A stretch of DNA of 64,000 nt from Croceicoccus gelatinilyticus. Its GTDB lineage: Bacteria > Pseudomonadota > Alphaproteobacteria > Sphingomonadales > Sphingomonadaceae. The stretch spans positions 1 to 64,000 of the forward strand of contig NZ_JAHCBF010000001.1 in the NCBI RefSeq assembly GCF_018398395.1, given 5' to 3'. The notes under the pieces were generated by a model. It had not been told where the DNA came from. It worked only from the letters and a program-made list of their open reading frames with translations, and did no database searches. The position numbers and the translations under genes were made by a program. Numbering within the stretch: position 1 is the stretch's first letter; each line of letters begins with the position of its first letter. This document shows positions 18,141-27,138 of the stretch, piece by piece.

Positions 18141-18458
18141 TCTGCCGGCGACAGATCGGTAGGCAGCGCATCTAGATGGGAGCAGCAATCGAGTTCCATT
18201 TTGAGACAGGCTGGCAGTTGAACCCGCACAACCATCGTCGGCAGTCTTGCGCTGTGGTACACCTAGCCGGGTAGCGACCAACTACACCCGAAGCCCCCAA
18301 GTGCAACACGGCCAGCACTTGGGGGCTTCTGGCGTTTTGCGAGAGGGAGATTGAGCTGTTTATGGGCCGTTTGCTGCCTATCCGCTTTTTTAGGTGCCGT
18401 CATAGCGAAAGCCGCCATTCTGCAGCCGACCGGTTGCGAACGTCGGCGCCACCAAAAA
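18141..18458. other. Gap with a long perfect hairpin
   Basis: There is no gene. It contains a 14-bp perfect hairpin at 18291-18328 and, at about 18360-18400, one copy of the dispersed motif (TATGGGCCGTTTGCTGCC). Confidence 0.5.
18291..18328. repeat. 14-bp perfect inverted repeat
   Basis: AAGCCCCCAAGTGC (18291-18304) and GCACTTGGGGGCTT (18315-18328) separated by ten bases. It lies between the ends of convergent transcripts (ELW protein 3 and the copA-cueR operon). There is no strong T-run on either side (CTGGCGTTTTG on the plus side), so it may be a bidirectional terminator or a small repeated hairpin element. Confidence 0.7.
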
Positions 18459-18884
18459 TCAATCATCTTCGGCAAACTCGAAAGTCATCGCCGTTCTTTC
18501 GCCCGACATGCTGTCGATGATCGGGCATTCGGGCCTGTCGTCACCATGACAGGTGCGGGCAAGGTGGACGAGGCTCGCTCGCATGGCGGCCAGCGCCTCT
18601 ACCTTGCGGCCCAGTTCGTCAGCCTTGGCCAGCGCCAGCGCTTTGACCTCTGCACTGGCGCGATGTTCATCGCTCCACAGTTCGAGCAGTTCGCCGATCT
18701 CCTCGATCGAAAAGCCGAGGTCGCGGGCATTGGCGATGAACCGGAGGCGGTTGACGTCTGCAACCGAATAATCGCGATAACCGCTGTCGCGGCGCAGCGG
18801 CGCGGGGATCAGACCGATCTTTTCGTAGTGCCGGATCATCCGCTGCGACACGCCGGTGCGCTGAGCTGCATCACCGATGTTCAT
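18459..18884 (-). CDS. cueR: Cu(I)-responsive MerR family regulator CueR
   Basis: A 141-residue MerR-type activator: N-terminal winged helix ([26 protein letters not shown]), the long dimerisation helix, and a metal loop with Cys112 and Cys120 (CHGDDRPEC), the same positions and eight-residue spacing as in known CueR proteins that bind monovalent copper, silver or gold. It is co-transcribed behind the P-type ATPase with a four-base ATGA overlap, so it should be autoregulated through the promoter at about 21237-21267. Confidence 0.93.
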   Translation of the reverse strand: MNIGDAAQRTGVSQRMIRHYEKIGLIPAPLRRDSGYRDYSVADVNRLRFIANARDLGFSIEEIGELLELWSDEHRASAEVKALALAKADELGRKVEALAAMRASLVHLARTCHGDDRPECPIIDSMSGERTAMTFEFAEDD

Positions 18885-21211
18885 AGCTTTACCGCTTTCA
18901 GCCGCAGCGAATTGCCGATCACGCTGACAGACGAAAGCGACATCGCCGCCGCCGCGATCACGGGTGACAGCAATATGCCGAAATGCGGATAAAGTACGCC
19001 TGCCGCCACCGGCACGCCCAGCGCGTTATAGCCAAAGGCGAAGACAAGGTTCTGGCGGATGTTCGACATGACCTTGCCACTCAGCGTCCTGGCGCGGGCG
19101 ATTCCGGTTAGCTCGCCGCCCAGCAGCGTGATCCCCGCGCTTTCGATAGCGACATCGGTGCCCGATCCCATGGCGATGCCGACGTCCGCTGCGGCAAGCG
19201 CCGGGGCGTCGTTCACTCCGTCGCCCGCCATGGCGACGACATGCCCCTCTGCGCGCAGCCGTTCGACCACCGCGCTCTTGCGATCGGGCAAGACATCGGC
19301 CTCGACCTCGTCGATGCCGAGCGACCGTGCCACCGCCTCTGCCGTAGTGCGGTTATCGCCGGTCAGCATCAGCACGCGAATACCCTCGGCGCGTAGGGCC
19401 TTTATCGCGGCAGGCGTGGTCGCCTTTACCGCATCGGCGATGGCAATGACTGCAGCGACCTTACCATCGACGGCCATCAATATCGCACTGGCGCCATCCT
19501 GCCGGAGGTGATCGGCGTCTGGCGCCGCCGCATCGGGATCTACGTCGCTTTCCCTAAGGAAGGTCACATTGCCGAGCAGAACCCGGCTGCCATCGACCGT
19601 AGCGCTCGCGCCCTTGCCGCTGGGGGAATCGAAGTCGCTGGCTTTGGGCGCAGCAATGTCGCGCCGCGCCGCTTCAGCCATGATCGCCTGCGCGAGCGGG
19701 TGCTCGGATGCCTGCTCGACCCCTGCTGCAAGGCGAAGCGCCTCCTCCTCCGCCAGATCGCCCAATGTCACGATGCGGGTGACCGAAGGCTTGCCCTCGG
19801 TTAGCGTGCCAGTCTTGTCGACCACCAGCGTGTCGACCTTCTCCATCCGCTCCAGCGCCTCGGCATTCTTGACCAAAATACCTTCCTCTGCCCCGCGCCC
19901 GACGCCGACCATGATCGACATCGGGGTGGCAAGGCCAAGCGCGCAGGGGCAGGCGATGATCAGCACCGCCACCGCCGCGACCAGCGCATGGGCAAGGCGC
20001 GGTTCGGGGCCCCATAGGCTCCACGCCGCAAAGGCGAGCAGTGCCACGAAGAGGATGAGCGGCACGAACCAGCCCGCCACCTTGTCGGCCAACCGCTGGA
20101 TCGGTGCGCGCGAGCGTTGGGCCTGCGCCACCATCTGCACGATCCGCGACAATAGCGTCTCGCTGCCTAGCTTTTCTGCGACCATCACCAACGATCCGGT
20201 GGTGTTGATCGTGCCGCCAATCACCGGGTCTCCGGCCTGTTTGGAAACCGGCATGGATTCGCCAGTCACCATGGATTCGTCGATGGCGGAATTGCCCTCT
20301 GCCACCGTCCCGTCGACCGGGATCTTTTCACCCGGCCGGATGCGCAGGCGATCGCCAACCTGCAGTTCGTCCAGCGCGACTTCCTCGTCGCCATCGGCGC
20401 CGATCCGGCGCGCGGTACGCGGCGCGAGGCTGAGCAGCGCCTTCAACGCGCCAGAGGTTCGTTCGCGGGCGCGCAGTTCGAGAACCTGGCCCAAGAGGAC
20501 CAGCACGGTAATGACCGCCGCCGCTTCGAAATAGACCGCGACCGTGCCGTCGGCACTGCGGAAAGCATCGGGGAACAGGCCGGGCGCAAGCGTGGCCACC
20601 ATGGAATAGGACCACGCCACCCCTGTCCCCAGCGCGATCAGTGTGAACATGTTGAGATTGCGCGTGGCGACCGATGCCGCCGCCCGCGTAAAGAACGGCC
20701 AGCCAGCCCACAGCACCACCGGTGTCGCTAGCGCCAGTTGCACCCAGACAGAGACATCCGCCGGCACCAGATGGTGGATTGCGGGAAACACATGCCCACC
20801 CATCTCCAGCAGGAAAACCGGCAGGGCCAGCGCAATGCCGATCCAGAACCGGCGCGTCATGTCGACCAGTTCCTCGTTCGGACCGGCATCGGGGTCGACC
20901 ATCTCGGGCTCCAGAGCCATGCCGCAGATCGGGCACGATCCCGGATGATCCTGCCGCACCTCGGGGTGCATTGGGCAGGTCCAGATCGCGCCTTCGGGGG
21001 CGGGCTCTTCGCCCGCCTGGTTCAACCAGCGATCTGGATCTTCAACAAAACGCGCGGCGCAGCGGGCGCTGCAGAAATGATAGTCGTGCCCGCCATGCGT
21101 GGTATGATGCGCGGTCGCCTGCGGATCGACCTTCATCCCGCATACGGGATCAGTGACCTGCGCGCTGCCTGCCGCGGCATGATCGTGGTGACAGTGCTGA
21201 TGCTTTTCCAT
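18881..21211 (-). CDS. copA: Copper-translocating P1B-type ATPase
   Basis: A 776-residue copper exporter. Unlike classical CopA it has no CxxC HMA domain. Its N-terminus holds a His-rich start (KHQHCHHDH), a YHS domain (DPVCGMKV), and a heavy-metal-binding motif (CPMHPEV...CPICGM), then eight transmembrane helices with the CPC ion-binding motif ([13 protein letters not shown]), the phosphorylation site [13 protein letters not shown] and [10 protein letters not shown]. The ATG at 21211 is chosen because GGAG stands about ten bases upstream. It is co-transcribed with cueR. Confidence 0.95.
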   Translation of the reverse strand: MEKHQHCHHDHAAAGSAQVTDPVCGMKVDPQATAHHTTHGGHDYHFCSARCAARFVEDPDRWLNQAGEEPAPEGAIWTCPMHPEVRQDHPGSCPICGMALEPEMVDPDAGPNEELVDMTRRFWIGIALALPVFLLEMGGHVFPAIHHLVPADVSVWVQLALATPVVLWAGWPFFTRAAASVATRNLNMFTLIALGTGVAWSYSMVATLAPGLFPDAFRSADGTVAVYFEAAAVITVLVLLGQVLELRARERTSGALKALLSLAPRTARRIGADGDEEVALDELQVGDRLRIRPGEKIPVDGTVAEGNSAIDESMVTGESMPVSKQAGDPVIGGTINTTGSLVMVAEKLGSETLLSRIVQMVAQAQRSRAPIQRLADKVAGWFVPLILFVALLAFAAWSLWGPEPRLAHALVAAVAVLIIACPCALGLATPMSIMVGVGRGAEEGILVKNAEALERMEKVDTLVVDKTGTLTEGKPSVTRIVTLGDLAEEEALRLAAGVEQASEHPLAQAIMAEAARRDIAAPKASDFDSPSGKGASATVDGSRVLLGNVTFLRESDVDPDAAAPDADHLRQDGASAILMAVDGKVAAVIAIADAVKATTPAAIKALRAEGIRVLMLTGDNRTTAEAVARSLGIDEVEADVLPDRKSAVVERLRAEGHVVAMAGDGVNDAPALAAADVGIAMGSGTDVAIESAGITLLGGELTGIARARTLSGKVMSNIRQNLVFAFGYNALGVPVAAGVLYPHFGILLSPVIAAAAMSLSSVSVIGNSLRLKAVKL

Positions 21212-21236
21212 CGGCTTATTCTCCTTGCCGATAGGA

Positions 21237-21267
21237 CAAATAAAGCCTGACATCATGTCAGGGTCAA
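21237..21267 (-). promoter_or_regulatory. CueR-type promoter/operator of copA-cueR
   Basis: Reading the minus strand: -35 TTGACC (21267-21262), a 19-base spacer containing the perfect dyad CCTGACAT-G-ATGTCAGG (21262-21246), and a -10-like TATTTG (21242-21237). An overlong 19-20 base spacer filled by a dyad is the hallmark of MerR-family regulated promoters. The expected start site is about 20 bases before the copA ATG. Confidence 0.8.
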
Positions 21268-21281
21268 GAGGGAAGGAACTT

Positions 21282-21306
21282 GGAACCGATACGCGCCGAG
21301 CTCGTT
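21282..21306 (+). promoter_or_regulatory. EcfG-type (general stress) promoter candidate
   Basis: GGAAC (21282-21286), 16 bases, CGTT (21303-21306), matching the alphaproteobacterial EcfG consensus GGAAC-N16/17-CGTT, 28 bases before the start of the small membrane protein gene. About one such match is expected by chance in 64 kb on two strands, so position is the main support. Confidence 0.5.
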
Positions 21307-21334
21307 ATTTAATTAGCACAGAAAGGATTGAGCC

Positions 21335-21571
21335 ATGTTACTGAAGTTGCTCGGAACAGGGCTTCTCGGCTTTGTTGGATATCGCTATTTTGTGCGCCAT
21401 CAGGACGGTGACCACGCCGCTTTTGCCAGTGGTCAGCCAAAAGGCAGCCACATGGATGTTCGCGATGCGGGGCCAAATGCGATGCGTGATGGATCCGGGC
21501 GCGAATGGACCGAAACTGACGAGGATTTAGATGAATCCTTTCCGGCAAGTGATCCGCCGGGGGGCTACTAG
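21335..21571 (+). CDS. Small membrane-anchored protein with C-terminal DESFPASDPP motif
   Basis: A 78-residue protein: one N-terminal hydrophobic helix (LLKLLGTGLLGFVGYRYFV), a polar middle, and the acidic ending DEDLDESFPASDPPGGY. The LDESFPASDPP motif recurs at the end of many small alphaproteobacterial proteins of unknown function. The ribosome site AAAGGA is well placed. It is probably a stress-induced gene, given the EcfG-like promoter upstream; it is divergent from the copper operon. Confidence 0.7.
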   Translation: MLLKLLGTGLLGFVGYRYFVRHQDGDHAAFASGQPKGSHMDVRDAGPNAMRDGSGREWTETDEDLDESFPASDPPGGY

Positions 21572-21740
21572 TTCCTTAGGTCGCCGGTTGCAGTCGAGTC
21601 GCCGGTTGTAGTCGATTGGACTGCACGGAACTTAGGATGAGACCCATTTTGGCGTTTGCATCTGCCAAACACATTCACTCGAATGCAGGTCGTCTGCGGT
21701 TGTGCATGACTGTGTTGCGACGGGAAGCGTGAGTAGCGAA

Positions 21741-23126
21741 ATGACCGAAACACGCACCGAAACTGACAGCATCGGCGCGATCGAGGTTCCTGCCAGCGCG
21801 TATTGGGGCGCACAAACGCAACGTAGCCTCGAAAACTTCCCCTTTCCAACGCATCAGCGAATGCCGATCCAGATCGTGCACGCACAAGCGGCAGTCAAAC
21901 AAGCTGCGGCGAGGGTCAACCGCAAGCATGGTCTGGATGATGACTTGGCAACTGCGATCGACGCCGCTGCAATGAAAATCCGTGCTGGCGATTACGATGA
22001 CCAATTCCCGCTAACGATCTTCCAGACCGGCAGCGGCACACAGACTAACATGAATGTGAACGAGGTCATTGCCGGAATTGCCAATGAGAAATTGGTCGGA
22101 CTTAAAGGCGGGAAAAAACCGGTCCACCCAAACGATCATGTCAACAAATCGCAGAGTTCGAATGACAGTTTTCCGACTGCATTGCACATCGCCGTGGTTC
22201 TTGAAGCTTACCAGACGCTTATGCCGGCGATCGATGCTCTTTACTCCGCGCTTGATCGCAAGGCCCGTTCATTCGCGGATATCGTCAAGATCGGACGCAC
22301 ACATGCACAAGACGCAACACCCCTGACGCTGGGCCAGGAGTTCTCCGGCTATGCCGCTCAAATAGCGAGTTGCAAGACGCGTATCAAAGTTTCGCTCGAT
22401 CAAGACCTGCGGGTTTTGGCCATAGGCGGCACCGCGGTGGGCACGGGGCTTAATGCGCCGGAAGGTTGGCGTGAAGACATGGTCGCGATGCTATCCCAAA
22501 TCAGCGGACAACAATTTCGTGCTGCTGAAAACTCGTTCGCTCAACTCGCGGCCAAGGATGGGCTGATTTCGTTTTCAGGCACCCTAAACACACTGGCGGT
22601 AGCTCTGAACAAAATAGCGAATGACATCCGTTTGCTCGCTTCCGGACCGCGCTCCGGTCTGGGTGAACTGACATTGCCGGCTAACGAGCCTGGCAGTTCG
22701 ATCATGCCTGGCAAAGTGAATCCTACGCAGGTCGAAATGTTGACGATGGTCGCGGCACAGGTGATCGGAAACCATCATGTGGCGACAATTGGCGGAATGC
22801 AGGGGCAATTCGAACTGAACACGTTCATGCCTATCATCGGGGCCAACGTGCTGCATTCGCTTGAGCTTTTGTCCGTCGGCATCACCAGCTTCGCACATCG
22901 CTGTATAGAGGGGATTGAAGCGAACGAGGATCGCATTGCAGAGCTGGTGGAGCGCTCGCTCATGCTCGTAACAGCTTTAGCGCCCGAGGTCGGTTACGAT
23001 GATGCTGCAAAGATCGCGAAGCACGCGTTGGAGAATGGTCAGACCCTGAAAGAGGCAGCACTAGCGCTCGACTTGGTCGATCCAGAAACGTTCGACCGTC
23101 TCGTTAGGCCTGACAAGATGGTCTGA
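21741..23126 (+). CDS. fumC: Class II fumarate hydratase
   Basis: A 461-residue oxygen-stable, iron-free fumarase, converting fumarate to L-malate in the TCA cycle. Visible are the N-terminal ERDTIGxIEVPxxxYWGAQTQRS-like region (TDSIGAIEVPASAYWGAQTQRS split over residues 8-29), TGSGTQTNMNVNEV, the SSNDSFPTA segment, and the superfamily signature GSSIMPGKVNPTQ with catalytic Ser. ATG 21741 is preferred because family alignment begins there; a GTG at 21729 is possible. It is monocistronic, among stress-type genes; organisms often carry a second housekeeping fumarase elsewhere. Confidence 0.95.
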   Translation: MTETRTETDSIGAIEVPASAYWGAQTQRSLENFPFPTHQRMPIQIVHAQAAVKQAAARVNRKHGLDDDLATAIDAAAMKIRAGDYDDQFPLTIFQTGSGTQTNMNVNEVIAGIANEKLVGLKGGKKPVHPNDHVNKSQSSNDSFPTALHIAVVLEAYQTLMPAIDALYSALDRKARSFADIVKIGRTHAQDATPLTLGQEFSGYAAQIASCKTRIKVSLDQDLRVLAIGGTAVGTGLNAPEGWREDMVAMLSQISGQQFRAAENSFAQLAAKDGLISFSGTLNTLAVALNKIANDIRLLASGPRSGLGELTLPANEPGSSIMPGKVNPTQVEMLTMVAAQVIGNHHVATIGGMQGQFELNTFMPIIGANVLHSLELLSVGITSFAHRCIEGIEANEDRIAELVERSLMLVTALAPEVGYDDAAKIAKHALENGQTLKEAALALDLVDPETFDRLVRPDKMV

Positions 23127-23232
23127 TGCATCCTGCCTTTTGGATCGCATATCGCCGCAGCTCGGCCGCCATCTGATTGCAAACCGTGTCAGGCCATCGC
23201 CGAATACATGGAGCTGGTTGATGTCGACTTTT

Positions 23233-23718
23233 CTAGCAATCTGGACGCTCCGGTTTTTCAAGGTGCCGATCTGCGGTCTTGTCTTCTACAAACCGCAATA
23301 GTGTAAGCATCACGAGGCTGATGATCGACGCAATCACCACGAGTGGCCATTGGCCCGCTCCGGCTGCGATACCAATCGTCGCTGCCAGCCATAAGTGAGC
23401 CGCCGTAGTCAGATTGTGCACCTGCCCTCTGCTGAAAACGATCAACCCGGCACCGATTATGCCGATAAACGCTCCCGTCGCTTCGTAAATTCGCAGAAGG
23501 TCGAGGCGACCGGCATCAGTAGAATTCCAGAGACCGATCGCCGAAATCGTCATTGCGGAGGCTGTAAAACATACGATGCCATGCGTCCGAACGCCCGCCG
23601 CGTGCCCTCGCAGTTCACGGTCCAGCCCCAAGAGCAGCCCCAGACAGGACGCGATGCCAAGCCGGGACAGCAAGTCGGAATCCAGCCAACCAGCAAGCGT
23701 TGGTGCATTCAGCTCCAC
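23233..23718 (-). CDS. MgtC/SapB family inner membrane protein, copy 2
   Basis: A 161-residue protein very similar to the product at 2491-3000: same start (MELN), same core GLLLGLDRELRGHAAGVRTHGIVCF, same GAFIGIIGAGLIVFSRGQVHNLTTAAHLWLAA segment and a charged tail. It is preceded on the same strand by the DUF3008 gene with only nine bases between, so they are probably one operon. MgtC-like proteins act in the inner membrane in adaptation to low Mg2+ or acid. Confidence 0.85.
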   Translation of the reverse strand: MELNAPTLAGWLDSDLLSRLGIASCLGLLLGLDRELRGHAAGVRTHGIVCFTASAMTISAIGLWNSTDAGRLDLLRIYEATGAFIGIIGAGLIVFSRGQVHNLTTAAHLWLAATIGIAAGAGQWPLVVIASIISLVMLTLLRFVEDKTADRHLEKPERPDC

Positions 23719-23727
23719 CGCTCTGGC

Positions 23728-23916
23728 CTAGCTGTTACTCGCGTGCTCAGGCTTGCCTTTGCGCGATGTTTTCGCAAAGTCTTCAAGTTCATCTTCGGTC
23801 ATGGAATCGAACATCTGCCTGGCGGAGCCCTTTAGTTCGCTTTTGCCCATCTCTCCGCGTTTGGCTGCCAAGGCCGCTCCTGCAGCTTGCTGTTGTGCTT
23901 TTGATTTTGCAGGCAT
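23728..23916 (-). CDS. DUF3008 family small stress-type protein
   Basis: A 62-residue hydrophilic protein with the typical DUF3008 layout: MPAKSKAQQQAAGAALAAKRG, SELKGSARQMFDSMTEDELEDFA, and a basic RKGKPEH tail. The function of the family is unknown; members are common beside stress genes in alphaproteobacteria. AGAGCAGCC lies upstream of the ATG. Likely co-transcribed with the mgtC-like gene that follows. Confidence 0.85.
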   Translation of the reverse strand: MPAKSKAQQQAAGAALAAKRGEMGKSELKGSARQMFDSMTEDELEDFAKTSRKGKPEHASNS

Positions 23917-23998
23917 GGCTGCTCTCCATTATTGTTTTAAATCGTTAATTCTCAATCTGATAGAGACGCCGCCGTCTCCAATTAGCCATGGGTCAGCC

Positions 23999-24187
23999 TC
24001 AGCACGATCCGGCTGCAGCCCCTTTCTCGAGTTCCTGCATATCGGCTTCCAGCTTCATGATGTTTGCCTCCAGCCTAGAAATGTCGGCCTTATCTCCAAT
24101 CTCGCGGGCGGCCTTAAGCATCTCGAGGGCCTGATCACGATACTGTGCCAGCGCCTCCAGCATCCTACGGTTTTTCCCGAATGGCAT
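23999..24187 (-). CDS. Small coiled-coil protein
   Basis: A 62-residue protein, almost all helical with heptad character (MLEALAQYRDQALEMLKAAREIGDKADISRLEANIMKLEADMQELEKG), ending AAAGSC. The ATG at 24187 is used; the frame runs 20 residues further upstream into a basic stretch without a better start. No known family. It lies between the DUF3008 and CBS genes on the same strand and may belong to the same stress regulon. Confidence 0.6.
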   Translation of the reverse strand: MPFGKNRRMLEALAQYRDQALEMLKAAREIGDKADISRLEANIMKLEADMQELEKGAAAGSC

Positions 24188-24252
24188 GAATGACTTCCTT
24201 TTGAATTTGCGGCGAGGGTGCAGCGCCAGTTGCGCGGCTCCTCGCATTTAAT

Positions 24253-24684
24253 TCACATCTCCTGTGAGTGGAGTTTGCTCGGCTTTGTTATGCCGTGCAG
24301 CGCTTCCGTTACGGTGATTGTACGTTCATCGTTCAGATCGCTAAGCGAAATGATGCCGACCAGGTTCTTGTCGGCATCCACGACCGGCAGTCGACGAATT
24401 TGCTTATCGGCCAGATTGCGTAGGACGCTATCCACCTCATCGTCTTCATGACAATAAAGCAACTCCTTGCTCATCGCATCGGACACCGTGGTCGTAGGAT
24501 CATTTCGGTTCCCGACGACGCGAATGGCAATGTCCCGGTCAGTGATCATACCAACCAGTTTTTTGCCATCGGTAACGGGCAGGGCTCCTACGTCATTATG
24601 TCCCATTTTCATGGCCGCGCCTGCCACGTCTTCAATAGGCGAAACCATGATGACCGGACGAGACATGCAGTCTTTGACGAGCAT
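24253..24684 (-). CDS. Tandem CBS domain protein
   Basis: A 143-residue protein consisting of two CBS domains: MLVKDCMSRPVIMVSPIEDVAGAAMKM ... LVGMITDRDIAIR, then TVSDAMSKELLYCHEDDEVDSVLRNLADKQIRRLPVVDADKNLVGIISLSDL. Stand-alone CBS pairs bind adenine nucleotides or NADH and act as cytoplasmic energy or stress sensors; the partner is unknown. GGAG stands close before the ATG. It lies between the coiled-coil and PRC-barrel genes, all on the minus strand. Confidence 0.9.
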   Translation of the reverse strand: MLVKDCMSRPVIMVSPIEDVAGAAMKMGHNDVGALPVTDGKKLVGMITDRDIAIRVVGNRNDPTTTVSDAMSKELLYCHEDDEVDSVLRNLADKQIRRLPVVDADKNLVGIISLSDLNDERTITVTEALHGITKPSKLHSQEM

Positions 24685-24726
24685 AGTACTGCTCCTTCAT
24701 TTTTAATTTCTGGTTAGATCGTCGGC

Positions 24727-25143
24727 TCAATAAGGGACGCCCCAATAACCGTAGATGTGCGCACCGAAGGCTCGGTCCCACATCGGCGTCTTGCCTTCCT
24801 GAATGTATGGCGCATCCTTCAGGACATCTTCTTCGGCGGAAATTACGTAGCCGTTCTGCTCTGTGTCGTAATCGAGCACGTCCCACGGAACGGGCCGCAG
24901 TTCTTTTCCAAGACCTAGAAAGCCGCCGAAGCTAAGGACTGCGTATTCCACGCGCCCGTTGCGTTTCCCGACCATGAAGTGATGCACTTGGCCGAGCTTC
25001 GTTCCGTCCGGACGGTATACATTCGTCCCTTCGACACGATTTGACGCGATCAGGTCATGGCCTTCGTCGCGTTTGAAAAGTGTTCTCTCAGTCTGGGAGT
25101 AGGATCCCGTCGGTTGATTTGAATCTTGAATGGTATCGACCAT
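24727..25143 (-). CDS. PRC-barrel domain protein
   Basis: A 138-residue protein. After a polar N-terminus, residues about 35-110 form a PRC-barrel: LIASNRVEGTNVYRPDGTKLGQVHHFMVGKRNGRVEYAVLSFGGFLGLG, followed by RPVPWDVLDYD. Bacterial stand-alone PRC-barrels of this kind are often stress-induced and of unknown biochemical role. The ATG at 25143 has GGAGGG upstream (plus strand CCCTCC). The long upstream open frame has no coding signal. Confidence 0.85.
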   Translation of the reverse strand: MVDTIQDSNQPTGSYSQTERTLFKRDEGHDLIASNRVEGTNVYRPDGTKLGQVHHFMVGKRNGRVEYAVLSFGGFLGLGKELRPVPWDVLDYDTEQNGYVISAEEDVLKDAPYIQEGKTPMWDRAFGAHIYGYWGVPY

Positions 25144-25375
25144 CTTTCCCTCCTGTGAAGGTTGTGATGGCGGATGCTCCAGATTAGCCGGGCCGTTGCC
25201 CCTTGCGACAGCGACGGCAGCATCTGCGCCATCGGTACATCGAAATGACGAGCGAGCGCGCACGATGTTCCGAGAAAGTCGCGTCATCCGATGAATTGCA
25301 CTGAGTATGCGACGCAAGGAACGCGACCCAAGGTCATCCATTAGAAATATGAGGACGCAACTTTTGGAGGAGAAT

Positions 25376-25609
25376 ATGTCCATCACCTACATTAGCATAA
25401 TCGCAGCGATCGGCTTTGTTGCCGCCCTTTCAGCCGGCATATGGCTTTTCCTGCATTTGACCAGTGTGGCGAGCGCCTTCGCAGGCAATGCAGACCTGGT
25501 GGAGGCTAGGAAACGTCCACGTCACTCGAAAGCTAAAGTACTCGCCAGTGTCATCATAATGATCGCAGGTGCGGTGGGCTGCGTGGTTCTGGCCCTTACC
25601 AGCATGTAG
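25376..25609 (+). CDS. Small two-helix membrane protein
   Basis: A 77-residue protein with transmembrane helices at about 4-28 and 55-76, separated by a basic loop (EARKRPRHSKAK). GGAGGAG is ideally placed before the ATG at 25376. No recognised family. It is divergent from the PRC-barrel gene. Confidence 0.65.
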   Translation: MSITYISIIAAIGFVAALSAGIWLFLHLTSVASAFAGNADLVEARKRPRHSKAKVLASVIIMIAGAVGCVVLALTSM

Positions 25610-25693
25610 CAAATGGCTGAGCCGCGAGAAGCTTTAGGCGGTTTGCACTCTGTTTGAGCCCGTTCTGACCAAATAATCAAAGGCAGGAAACAA

Positions 25694-25897
25694 TCAGCCG
25701 AGCTTCCAAACGCCTTGAGCATCCTCTTCCTCTTTCAGAGTACAGAGAAACTGGCCGTCTTCCCAAAGCTCGGCACGTTTGCCGGTCACAACCGGAGCCA
25801 ATCTTTCCAGTGCCGTTGCAGTGTCAGCGGCTTCGAACGTGATGGTCTCATAGCAGCCCGTGCCATCATCAAAGAGTTCCGCGCGGTATCTATGCAT
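25694..25897 (-). CDS. Small 'ELW' family protein 4
   Basis: A 67-residue protein: MHRYRAELFDDGTGCYETITFEA, the helix DTATALERLAPVV, then KRAELWEDGQFLCTLKEEED and VWKLG. It is the most complete family member, with ELW box, LCT strand and closing tryptophan. Start at ATG 25897; the open frame upstream is not protein-like. Similar to 15316-15516, 16177-16383 and 17928-18140. Confidence 0.65.
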   Translation of the reverse strand: MHRYRAELFDDGTGCYETITFEAADTATALERLAPVVTGKRAELWEDGQFLCTLKEEEDAQGVWKLG

Positions 25898-26261
25898 TGC
25901 TCTATCATCCTTCCCGGCGTTCGGCAGGCGCGCTGGATGCACCGCCGCGGCGCCGGCATCAATCATACCACACATCGGAAAGGATCTGACGCAGGGCGTA
26001 CACGCCAAAGAAAACGAGCTGCGCGAGATTCTGCCGCTACGAAGCACCAATGTCGCAATCCTTGTAGACTTCGAGTTCATCGTCAGCGCCAAGCAGAACC
26101 AAAAATATTTGAACCACGGGCAGACCATTACTGCAGGCATCGCTGAGAACATGACGAGGGTCGGGACAGCGAGCCGTCCCACCAGGAATGCATGAGAGCA
26201 ATCAGGGGCACGATGGTATAGATAACAGCATCGGCTCAGACGACTGGCCTGCCCCATCAGG
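25898..26261. other. Gap, possibly a gene remnant next to IS3
   Basis: Both strands are open in places (for example plus-strand KENELREILPLRSTNVAILVDFEF, minus-strand hydrophobic PAVMVCPWFKYFWFCLAL). Neither has a start with ribosome site nor a family I recognise. It may be the remains of a gene cut by the IS3 insertion. Confidence 0.3.
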
Positions 26262-27138
26262 GTGGTCCACCGGATAAGTTAGAGTTCCGACGAACATGGT
26301 CGTCCTGATGGACTGACCGGAGCGCAGCGTAGGTCAGGCCGGCAGGACGAGGCAAGATCGTTTCTGGGGCTGGCGGCTGGTAGCCGAGCGAGCTGTGCGG
26401 ACGCAGCGTGTTGTAATGCTGTCGCCAGCGTTCGATGAGGATGGTTGCCTCCCTCAGCGTGTAGAAGATCTCCCCGTTCAACAGCTCGTCCCTGAGCTTG
26501 CCGTTGAAGGACTCGTTGTAGCCGTTCTCCCATGGCGATCCGGGCTCGATGTAGAGCGTCTTCACGCCGATCCTGCCCAGCCAGTCGCGGACGGCATTGG
26601 CGGTAAACTCCGCGCCATTGTCCGATCTGATATGATCGGGTGGACCATGACGCTGGAACAAGTCCGTCAGGACGGCCAGCACATCGTCGCTCCTGAGCTT
26701 GCGCTGGACATGGATCGCGAGGCATTCCCGACTGTGCTCGTCGATCACCGTGAGCATGCGGAAGGCCTTTCCGTCATGGGTGCGGTCAGCCACGAAGTCA
26801 TAGCTCCAGACATGGCCACGATATTGCGGACGTAGCCGCACGCACGATCCGTCATTGAACCACAGTCGTCCCCACTTTGGCTGTTTCTGCGGCACCTTGA
26901 GCCCCTCGCGACGCCAGATGCGTTCGACCCGTTTGGCATTCACGACCCAGCCGTCATTGCGCAGAAGGGCCGTGATCCGTCGGTAGCCGTATCGGCCGTA
27001 CTGCTCAGCCAGATTGATGATCGCTGCTGTCAGCGGCTTCTCATCGGCACGTGGCTTGGCCGGCTTCCTCTGGGGCGAACGATGCTGGCCAACCACCCGG
27101 CAGGCACGGCGTTGGGATACGCCAATGACTTCCTGCAC
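26257..27138 (-). CDS. IS3 family transposase OrfB (DDE integrase domain)
   Basis: About 293 residues from the first internal ATG: an HTH_21 segment ([21 protein letters not shown]), then the rve core with catalytic Asp (YDFVAD), Asp (IRSDNGAEF) and Glu ([23 protein letters not shown]), ending [12 protein letters not shown]. The functional OrfAB product is expected from a -1 frameshift near the end of orfA, where the minus strand reads GGGAAAATAC, so the true coding start lies upstream of 27138. The last residues run past the IS end at 26262 into flanking DNA. Confidence 0.92.
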   Translation of the reverse strand: MQEVIGVSQRRACRVVGQHRSPQRKPAKPRADEKPLTAAIINLAEQYGRYGYRRITALLRNDGWVVNAKRVERIWRREGLKVPQKQPKWGRLWFNDGSCVRLRPQYRGHVWSYDFVADRTHDGKAFRMLTVIDEHSRECLAIHVQRKLRSDDVLAVLTDLFQRHGPPDHIRSDNGAEFTANAVRDWLGRIGVKTLYIEPGSPWENGYNESFNGKLRDELLNGEIFYTLREATILIERWRQHYNTLRPHSSLGYQPPAPETILPRPAGLTYAALRSVHQDDHVRRNSNLSGGPP

